From NCBI GenBank assembly GCA_036274195.1, contig DASUGD010000182.1, positions 1-12,651 on the forward strand: a stretch of 12,651 bases of DNA, in the 5' to 3' direction. The number at the start of each line of letters is the position of its first letter. Positions within the stretch are counted from its first letter, which is position 1. This document shows positions 7,157-12,651 of this stretch, one piece after another. Origin of the DNA: JAJKIV01 sp036274195 (GTDB lineage Bacteria > Gemmatimonadota > Gemmatimonadetes > Gemmatimonadales > Gemmatimonadaceae). The notes under the pieces are model-generated. The model saw nothing but the letters and a program-made list of their open reading frames with translations, did no database searches and was not told the DNA's origin. Position numbers and translations under genes: made by a program.

Positions 7157-7175
7157 GACACGGGGAGTCGCCTTT
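7133..7175 (+). terminator. Possible hairpin terminator after the PPOX-like gene
   Basis: AGGCGAC (7133-7139) pairs with GTCGCCT (7167-7173). Nested directly inside the right arm is a perfect hairpin, TCCCCG (7152-7157), loop ACA, CGGGGA (7161-7166). A weak T run (TTT at 7173-7175) follows. It begins 16 bases after the stop codon. The T tract is short, so termination may be partial and allow read-through into the kinase genes. Confidence 0.4.
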
Positions 7176-7265
7176 CCCGACCGCGGTTACGCACCCGTCC
7201 CGACAAGATTAGGGCGCGGGTTCGGCGATCCTCCGTGCGACCTCGATAAACGAACCCAGGTGCTC

Positions 7266-8384
7266 ATGACCCCAGGTGCAGACGCGGCCACCGTTGCCAA
7301 GGAATCCCGTCGGCGATCAGCCGGCGGCGGTTGGGTGCATCGCGTCCTGCGCGTGCCGCTCGCCTACAAGCTGACCGGCGCGAACCTGGCCATCGTGCTG
7401 GCCGCCTGGGGCGCCCATGCCGCATATCACGGCCCCGCGGGAGAGTGGCGGGTGCTATCCGTGATGGCGATAGCGCTGGCGCTCGGTCTCGCCGTGAATC
7501 TCCTGCTCGTCTCGATCGCCCTTCGGCCGATCCGCGACCTCGAGGAGACCGCAACACGCGTGTGGGCGGGTGACCTGGAGACGCGTGTGCCGCGTTCGGC
7601 GGTCGCGGATGCCGAGCTAGCCCAGGTCGGAGGAATGCTGAACATCCTGCTGACGGCGCTCTCGGAAGATCGTGCGCGCGTGCGAACGCTGGCTCAGGAA
7701 GTCGTACGAAGCGGCGACCGCGAGCGGTCGCGCGTCGGCAAGGAACTGCACGATTCGATCGCACAATCACTCGCGGCGCTGCGATACCAGTTGATCGCGA
7801 TCGAGCGGGAAGCGCAGGATCCCGAGCTGACGGAGAAGCTGCGCGCGGTCAGGCAATCGGCTGGCGAAATTCTCGAGCAGGTGCGCCTTCTCTCGCTGAC
7901 GGTCCACCCGCAGATTCTGGATGACCTCGGACTCGTCGCGGCGCTGCGGCAGTTGGCGCGCACGACGACCAACGGTGCCGCGATCTCGGTGAGTGTCGGC
8001 CCGAAGGTCGAGTCGTCGCTTCGCGACCTTCCGAAGGACGTCGCGGCAGCCGCCTATAGTGTCGCGCGGGAATCGGTGGCGAACGCGCTCCGACATGGTG
8101 CGCCGACTACTATACAAATCCGGGTGGATCTCGCCAGCGACGAGCTCGTCATGCACGTTGAAGACGATGGAAAGGGCTTCGATCCCGCGAGCGTGGAGAA
8201 GGACGGGCAGGCGATGGGTCTTTTTCAGATGCGGGAACGAATCGCGCTTCTGAACGGGAAGGTCGAAATCGTATCAGGGCCGCAGCACGGGACCGACGTG
8301 CGAGTGCGCGTTCCGGTCAACGTGGGTCGTCCCGCCGCTGCGCGTCTCGACGCAACTGAACCGGAGAATCAACATGCCAGGTGA
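7266..8384 (+). CDS. NarX/DesK-type sensor histidine kinase (HAMP, HisKA_3)
   Basis: A 372-residue membrane sensor kinase. Two hydrophobic segments (about 38-56 and 62-86) enclose only a very short outside loop. Then come a HAMP linker (about 84-138, LRPIRDLEETATRVWAGDLE), a HisKA_3 dimerisation domain with the phosphorylated histidine in ERSRVGKELHDSIAQ (H162), and a HATPase domain: N box RESVANALRHG (268-278), G1 DDGKGF (300-305), G2 region GLFQMRERI (318-326). With almost no extracellular domain it probably senses within the membrane or through partners. ATG 7266 is preferred over GTG 7260 because AGGTG lies five bases before it. The 3' end overlaps the response-regulator start by 11 bases, marking them as partners. 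HisKA_3 kinases normally pair with NarL-type regulators, as found here. Confidence 0.93.
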   Translation: MTPGADAATVAKESRRRSAGGGWVHRVLRVPLAYKLTGANLAIVLAAWGAHAAYHGPAGEWRVLSVMAIALALGLAVNLLLVSIALRPIRDLEETATRVWAGDLETRVPRSAVADAELAQVGGMLNILLTALSEDRARVRTLAQEVVRSGDRERSRVGKELHDSIAQSLAALRYQLIAIEREAQDPELTEKLRAVRQSAGEILEQVRLLSLTVHPQILDDLGLVAALRQLARTTTNGAAISVSVGPKVESSLRDLPKDVAAAAYSVARESVANALRHGAPTTIQIRVDLASDELVMHVEDDGKGFDPASVEKDGQAMGLFQMRERIALLNGKVEIVSGPQHGTDVRVRVPVNVGRPAAARLDATEPENQHAR

Positions 8385-9054
8385 CGTAATTCGTGTGATA
8401 CTCGCGGACGACCACGCGGTCGTGCGCGCCGGGTTGCGCGCCGTGCTCAGTCCCGCGAAGGACATCTCGGTGATTGGCGAAGCCACGAACGGGAAGGAAG
8501 CCGTCGCGCTCGCGGAGCGCTTCAATCCGGATGTCGTCATCATGGACCTGACGATGCCCGATATGGATGGCGCCGCGGCGACGAAAGCGATCCTCGCCAG
8601 GGAGACGACCACCCGCGTGCTGGTCCTGACCATGCATGCCGAGGAGGAGTATCTCTTGCCTCTGCTGGAGGCAGGCGCCTCCGGCTACCTGGTGAAGAGC
8701 GCGGCCGATCTGGAGCTCGTCACCGCGGTGCGCGCTGTGGCGCACGGCGATCCGTACGTGAGCTCGTCGGCGTCGCACGTGCTCATCAAGGGGCTCACGA
8801 AGAAAGATCCCGCGCAGGCGGACCACGAGCGCTACAACTCGCTGACTCAGCGCGAACGCGACGTGCTCCGACTCGTTGCGCAGGGCTACTCGGCGCCGGA
8901 GATCGGCGAGCAGCTGTTCATCAGCCCCAAGACCGTCGACACCTACAAGCAGCGGATCAACGAAAAGCTCGGGATCTCCCATCGCTCGGAATACGTGGAC
9001 TTCGCCCTGAAAGTCGGGATCCTCGGGACCGCGCAATCTCCGACCCGGAGCTGA
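8374..9054 (+). CDS. NarL/FixJ-family response regulator
   Basis: A 226-residue DNA-binding regulator. The receiver domain (about 6-122) has the acidic pair D12-D13, phosphoacceptor D58 (VVIMDLTMP), switch T86 and K108. The LuxR-type helix-turn-helix (about 155-215) has the family pattern LTQRERDVLRLVAQGYSAPEIGEQLFISPKTVDTYKQRI. All key residues are present, so it should be phosphorylated and bind DNA as a dimer. GGAG precedes the start within the end of the kinase gene, and the two reading frames overlap by 11 bases. It is the only DNA-binding protein in the window, which makes it the natural candidate regulator of the surrounding stress genes. The second kinase begins 13 bases downstream. 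Confidence 0.95.
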   Translation: MPGDVIRVILADDHAVVRAGLRAVLSPAKDISVIGEATNGKEAVALAERFNPDVVIMDLTMPDMDGAAATKAILARETTTRVLVLTMHAEEEYLLPLLEAGASGYLVKSAADLELVTAVRAVAHGDPYVSSSASHVLIKGLTKKDPAQADHERYNSLTQRERDVLRLVAQGYSAPEIGEQLFISPKTVDTYKQRINEKLGISHRSEYVDFALKVGILGTAQSPTRS

Positions 9055-9067
9055 GCGCCTGACGCTC

Positions 9068-10702
9068 ATGACCGAGCTGCGCGCGGACCGGTGGCGGAGT
9101 GACGAGGAGCTCCGGGCGTCGGAAGCAAAGTTCGCCGGAATCCTGGCGATTGCGGCCGACGCCATCATCACCATCGACGACACGCATCGGATCATCCACT
9201 TCAACCGCGGCGCGGAAGAGATCTTCGGCTACGCCGCGGAGGAGGCAATTGGGCAGCCGTTATCGATCCTGCTGCCGGAGCGATTCCGCCGAACGCACGA
9301 CGCACAGATCCGCGCGTTCGGCGAGAGCGGCGAGACCGCGCGCCGCATGGGGCATCGCCGAGCAGTTGCCGGCCGACGGAAGAACGGCAACGAGTTCCCG
9401 GCCGAGGCCTCGATCTCGAAGCTGGACCTCCCGACCGGGCAGCGCATCTATACGGTAGTGCTCCGCGACATCACCGAGCGAAAGTGGGTCGAGGACGCCG
9501 ATCGGTTTCTCACCGACGCCGGTACGCGGCTGTCGCGGTCGCTGCAGCGCGAGGCCATTCTCGAGGCGATCGGTGAGCTGGCGCTTCCGATGCTCGGGGA
9601 TGCGTGTGTCATCGACGTGGTGGAGGACACGACCATCCGGCGCATGGCTCGGGCGATGGATGAGCGACGCCAGCGCCTCATTGGCCGTCTCGCCGCCGAG
9701 TTCCCGCGGACATGGGACTCGCCTTCGCCGGTCGTGGACGTCTTGCGGCGCGGCCGCCCGGAGCTCGTGGAGGGCATCGATGACGACTGGTTGAGCCGGA
9801 CGGAAGAGTACCCCGAGGCACTCGCCCTTTGGCGGGAAGTCGGGGCGCGTTCGCTGTACATCGTGCCGCTCGTGGCGGGTGACCGGACGATCGCTTCCCT
9901 CACGCTCGTCGATGTGAACAGCGGGGATCGGTTCACGCCGGAGATGCGCACGCTCGCGCAGCGGTTCGCGCTCGCGGCGGCGCTCGCGCTCGAGAACGCG
10001 AGGCTCTACGCGGCCGCGAAGCGTGCGACGAGCGCGCGTGACGAGGTGCTCGCGGTGGTATCGCACGACCTGCGGAACCCGATCAGCGCGATCGCGATGT
10101 GCGCCCGGATTCTCCGCGAGGCCCCGCCGACCGACCTGGCCGAGCGTGACCGGATGCTCACCGCGATCACCGAAGCGACGGTGTGGATGCAGGGGATGAT
10201 CCGCGACCTGCTGGACGTCTCGGCGATCGAAGCCGGCCGGCTGTCGGTGGACCGGCAGCCAGCCGCGCTCGGCGCGATCATCTCCACGGCGGTGGATATG
10301 GTGCGCGGCGAGATGGAGCAGCGGTCCATCCGGCTGTCCGTGGACATTCCGGCGGACCTGCGCAGCGTGAACGTGGACGCGAGCCGGATCGTCCAGGTGA
10401 TCACGAACTTGTTAGGCAACGCGGTCAAGTTCACCAATGCCGGCGGCACGGTCGTCGTGCGAGCCGCGAACGAGCCGACGTCGGTGGTGGTCTCCGTGGA
10501 GGATTCGGGGATCGGGATCGAGCCCGAGGCGTTGACGCGGATCTTCGACCGGTTCTGGCAGGCGCGCCCCACGCCGCGGCGCGGCAGTGGCCTCGGGCTG
10601 GCGATCGCGCGCGGCATCGTGGAGGCGCACGGTGGGCGTATTTGGGTGGAGAGTGAGCTGGGGCGGGGAAGCGTGTTCTCGTTCTCACTTCCTGTCTCCT
10701 GA
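9068..10702 (+). CDS. Soluble PAS-GAF sensor histidine kinase
   Basis: A 544-residue kinase with no membrane segment. Order: PAS domain (about 15-137; FNRGAEEIFGY, RKNGNEFPAEASIS, and the closing VVLRDITERK), GAF domain (about 138-317), HisKA with the phosphorylated histidine in VVSHDLRNPIS (H333), and HATPase with N box N447/N451, G1 DSGIGI (479-484), F box IFDRFWQ (492-498) and G2 GSGLGLAIA (506-514). It should sense a cytoplasmic ligand, light, redox or gas cue; the cofactor cannot be told. It lacks its own receiver domain, and no second response regulator is nearby. It may therefore feed the NarL-type regulator just upstream, although HisKA kinases usually serve other regulator classes. 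No strong ribosome binding site precedes the start, which fits coupling to the regulator gene 13 bases before it. One TTA codon, again in GTTAGGC, lies in the N box. Confidence 0.94.
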   Translation: MTELRADRWRSDEELRASEAKFAGILAIAADAIITIDDTHRIIHFNRGAEEIFGYAAEEAIGQPLSILLPERFRRTHDAQIRAFGESGETARRMGHRRAVAGRRKNGNEFPAEASISKLDLPTGQRIYTVVLRDITERKWVEDADRFLTDAGTRLSRSLQREAILEAIGELALPMLGDACVIDVVEDTTIRRMARAMDERRQRLIGRLAAEFPRTWDSPSPVVDVLRRGRPELVEGIDDDWLSRTEEYPEALALWREVGARSLYIVPLVAGDRTIASLTLVDVNSGDRFTPEMRTLAQRFALAAALALENARLYAAAKRATSARDEVLAVVSHDLRNPISAIAMCARILREAPPTDLAERDRMLTAITEATVWMQGMIRDLLDVSAIEAGRLSVDRQPAALGAIISTAVDMVRGEMEQRSIRLSVDIPADLRSVNVDASRIVQVITNLLGNAVKFTNAGGTVVVRAANEPTSVVVSVEDSGIGIEPEALTRIFDRFWQARPTPRRGSGLGLAIARGIVEAHGGRIWVESELGRGSVFSFSLPVS

Positions 10703-10719
10703 TTCCAGTTGCCTGGATG

Positions 10720-10961
10720 TAACCGCGGAGGACGCGGAGGTCGCCGAGGTTCGAGGTTCTCGACTTCATTTGATTGACCACAGAGGACACGGAGAACACA
10801 GAGAGAACCTCAACACAATGCTCTCCAAACACTGCTTTCCAACCGCAGGCGATGCGGAGGAGTCCCGGCTGCAGCCTCCGCGACCTCTGCGTCCTCCGCG
10901 GTAAGACCGTTCTTTCGTCCTCAGTGACCTCAGTGACCTCAGTGACCTCTGTGGTCAATCA
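10720..10961. repeat. Inverted and tandem repeat cluster between convergent genes
   Basis: The 288-base spacer between the converging kinase and Usp genes holds no credible gene. It contains related GGAGGACGC-like units in both orientations. A unit at 10722-10749 is matched in reverse at 10875-10902 (26 of 28 bases). TGATTGACCACAGAGG at 10771-10786 is matched perfectly in reverse at 10946-10961. A shorter hairpin GCGGAGG (10854-10860) and CCTCCGC (10875-10881) sits between. Because the pairs are interleaved rather than nested, the region looks like a palindromic repeat family, not one stem. Similar 'CCACAGAGGACAC' repeats are, from memory, widespread between genes in Gemmatimonadota, Planctomycetota and Acidobacteriota. 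It could act as a two-way terminator. Confidence 0.75.
10919..10954. repeat. Nine-base tandem repeat CCTCAGTGA, three copies plus a variant
   Basis: CCTCAGTGA occurs three times head to tail (10919-10927, 10928-10936, 10937-10945), followed by the divergent unit CCTCTGTGG (10946-10954). It lies inside the right part of the repeat cluster. Because nine is a multiple of three, it encodes repeating peptides in the spurious frames that cross it. Copy number probably varies between strains. Confidence 0.9.
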
Positions 10962-10990
10962 CTCGCGCTGACGCTTCGAGAGAGAGCACG

Positions 10991-11920
10991 TTAGGCACGC
11001 CGTCCCGGCGGAATGACTAACAAGGATGTTGTAGCCGCGCGAGCCAGGGCACTCGTCACGCTCCCCACGACCGCCTGCCGAGCGATACTGTGGCGCTGGC
11101 TGCCGACGGCGAGGAGGTCGACCTCCGCCCGGTAGGCGAACGACTGTAGCTCCGTCGGCACGTTGCCGCGCAGGACCACGGTCTCGATGCGTGCATTCGT
11201 TCGCGAGGCGAGCTCGGACCGAAGGCGCGCGAACGCCGCGGCGACCCCCTGCGTGTAAATGGTCGTGAACCCCTCCGGCGACGGTGACCTCGGCTCGCCC
11301 GGCGGCTCGACGTAGACGAGCATGAGCGATCCACCATCATCCAACAACGTGAGTGCCGCACGGGCCGCCGCGATGCTCGCGCGGCTGAAATCGATCGCCA
11401 CCGCTATCCGTCGCGGGAGTCGAGTGAGGAGTGGCGTGACGGCAAGCACCGGCACGGACGCGTGCCGCATGACGGAGAGCGCGGTCTCGTCGCGGAATAG
11501 TCGGTCGAAGAACGCGTGCGGTCGGAGCCCGAGCACGATGAGGTCCGAGCCGCGCGCGTCCGCGATGCGGACGATCTCCGCCGCCGGCGTACCCGCCGCG
11601 GTCTCTCGCGACCAACCTGAAGCTTCGGAACACGACGCGAGCTGATCGGTCACGCTCTGCTGCAGCTCCTCCGCAATGCTTGGCGCGTACGCGAGGGTCG
11701 CGCCAATCGGGTCGATGACCGTTGGCGGCGACGGGATCACCGTACAAACGTGCGGCGTCGTGGACCACCGCGTCGCAAGCGCCGCGACTACTCGAGTCGC
11801 GGCCGAGGCGGCGGGTGAGGCGTCGGTCGCCAGGAGCACTTCGCGATGTAGCGTCAGAGCGCGGGTGTCGGTTGGCGCCGGATCGCTGATCGGCGAAGTA
11901 GACGGAACGAAGGCACTCAT
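10991..11920 (-). CDS. Tandem-domain universal stress protein, divergent
   Basis: A 309-residue protein with two Usp domains (about 25-162 and 168-305) and a proline-rich, probably disordered N-terminus. It is more distant from the three other Usp proteins of the window. The second-domain nucleotide motif is incomplete: the second glycine is replaced (G273-S-Q-R276, then nine residues, G286-S287), so ATP binding may be altered. The first domain again ends in DETAL (144-148), like its relatives. Start 11920 is fixed by GGAGG five bases upstream; a longer frame from 11986 overlaps the phosphoribosyltransferase and lacks a site. It follows that gene by 13 bases, so the two form an operon. The TAA stop lies within a GTTAGGC heptamer on the opposite strand, at the border of the repeat cluster. 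Confidence 0.9.
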   Translation of the reverse strand: MSAFVPSTSPISDPAPTDTRALTLHREVLLATDASPAASAATRVVAALATRWSTTPHVCTVIPSPPTVIDPIGATLAYAPSIAEELQQSVTDQLASCSEASGWSRETAAGTPAAEIVRIADARGSDLIVLGLRPHAFFDRLFRDETALSVMRHASVPVLAVTPLLTRLPRRIAVAIDFSRASIAAARAALTLLDDGGSLMLVYVEPPGEPRSPSPEGFTTIYTQGVAAAFARLRSELASRTNARIETVVLRGNVPTELQSFAYRAEVDLLAVGSQRHSIARQAVVGSVTSALARAATTSLLVIPPGRRA

Positions 11921-11933
11921 GGGACCTCCAGCC

Positions 11934-12590
11934 TCAGGCGGCGGTGCGCAGTCCGCGGGCGGCGCTGTCGAGAAGGAAGAGCACACTGGCGTCGCTCACC
12001 GGAGCGAAGTCGTCGTACCAGATGCCGATACGGTAGAATGGCTCCGGCGTCACGAGGCACACGCACTCATCGGCCGCTCGCTCCACGATCGCGCGCGCGC
12101 TTGGCGTCGCGACGGGTACGGCGACGATCACGCGGGCGGCGCCCATGGCGCGGACCGCCGCGATCGCCCCCAACATGGACTCGCCGCTGGCCATGCCGTC
12201 GTAAACCAAGATGACCGTCTGGCCGGCGATCCTGGGCGCCGGCCCGTTCCCGTGGTACAGACGTTCCTGGTCTGCGAGCTCCTGGCGAGCGCGCGCGAGC
12301 GCACGCGCGGCTTCATGCGGGTCGATGCCGTGAGCCCTGATGGTGTCGGTGTCGATCATCTCGAACCCGCCGCTCGCGAGCGTCCCGATCAGAACGTCCC
12401 GCCTCGGCTCGTAGACTTTGCGGATGAGAAACACGTCCAGCGGAACCGAGAGCGTGCGCGCAATCTCGTAGGCGACGGGTAACCCCCCCCGCGGGAGCGC
12501 GAGCACCGTGACGTCGGGTCGTTTGGCGTATTCCCTGAGGCGTTCGGCGAGCTGGCGGCCAGCCTGTCGGCGATCGAGGAACGGGTTCAT
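11934..12590 (-). CDS. Phosphoribosyltransferase-family protein with altered PRPP loop
   Basis: A 218-residue protein of the type I phosphoribosyltransferase fold. Family landmarks: FLDRRQAGRQLAERL at the start (4-18), LALPRGGLPVAYEIA (30-44), LDVFLIRKV (51-59), IGTLASGG (68-75), LARARQEL (98-105) and the ending FYRIGIWYDDFAPVSDASV (185-203). The PRPP-binding loop, usually V-D-D-G-x-A-T-G, reads V-Y-D-G-M-A-S-G (129-136): the first acidic residue is Tyr130 and the threonine is serine. Catalysis may be lost or altered. Start 12590 has a GAGG eight bases before it; upstream in-frame starts at 12617 and 12635 are less likely. A run of eight G on the coding strand (12483-12490) spans codons 34-36. 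In mycobacteria a related protein (Rv0571c) belongs to the DosR regulon. The 61 bases upstream to the window edge show no clear promoter. Confidence 0.88.
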   Translation of the reverse strand: MNPFLDRRQAGRQLAERLREYAKRPDVTVLALPRGGLPVAYEIARTLSVPLDVFLIRKVYEPRRDVLIGTLASGGFEMIDTDTIRAHGIDPHEAARALARARQELADQERLYHGNGPAPRIAGQTVILVYDGMASGESMLGAIAAVRAMGAARVIVAVPVATPSARAIVERAADECVCLVTPEPFYRIGIWYDDFAPVSDASVLFLLDSAARGLRTAA

Positions 12591-12651
12591 GGGTGGCCTC
12601 GCGGATTGGCGATACATCGAGCGATCTGGGCACAAGTATTCGCCGGCGTCA

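Noticed and set aside
10919..10954. CRISPR-like array
   Set aside because: The repeat unit is nine bases, head to tail, without spacers; no cas genes are present.
10431..10958. Minus-strand open frame of 175 codons beginning with repeated TEV
   Set aside because: It runs through the repeat cluster and then antisense to the kinase ATPase domain. The repeat peptides come from the 9-base tandem array. No ribosome binding site or domain is seen.
10587..10971. Two plus-strand open frames (105 and 65 codons) over the repeat cluster
   Set aside because: One starts inside the kinase gene in another frame and both translate repeats only; no start signals or protein-like composition.

Overview
This is a GC-rich (about two thirds G+C by eye) bacterial chromosomal window. 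It is almost fully coding and holds eleven genes with recognisable protein families. I see no rRNA, tRNA, CRISPR array, intact insertion sequence or phage gene. Gene style suggests Gemmatimonadota or a neighbouring soil phylum: tandem-domain universal stress proteins, a DUF5335-like tail, 'CCACAGAGGACAC' intergenic repeats, and TTA codons used almost only inside GTTAGGC. This assignment is an inference from memory of such genomes, not a search result.

Layout. (1) Positions 58-6499, minus strand: a tightly packed operon, transcribed right to left. Its order is a three-domain universal stress protein (Usp, C-terminal DUF5335-like domain), a two-CBS-domain protein, a secreted YceI-like protein, a tandem Usp, a P1B-type metal ATPase with a TPCP motif, and a second tandem Usp closely related to the previous one. 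The last five genes overlap or sit within about 35 bases of each other, and several ribosome binding sites lie inside the upstream gene. (2) Positions 6500-6654: a divergent control region. (3) Positions 6655-10702, plus strand: a pyridoxamine-phosphate-oxidase-like flavin protein, then a two-component module made of a NarX/DesK-type sensor kinase, a NarL-type response regulator and a second, soluble PAS-GAF histidine kinase. (4) Positions 10703-10990: a non-coding, repeat-rich spacer between convergent genes. (5) Positions 10991-12590, minus strand: a phosphoribosyltransferase with an altered PRPP loop, followed by a fourth tandem Usp.

How the genes may work together. Four Usp genes, a CBS protein, a metal-transporting P-type ATPase, a PPOX-like protein, a phosphoribosyltransferase and a NarL-family two-component system are collected in one place. 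These are the same families that make up much of the mycobacterial DosR (dormancy/hypoxia) regulon. The simplest reading is a stress or low-energy survival island with its own NarL-type regulator. That the regulator controls these neighbours is inference; the sequence shows only co-location, operon packing and some candidate operator-like repeats.
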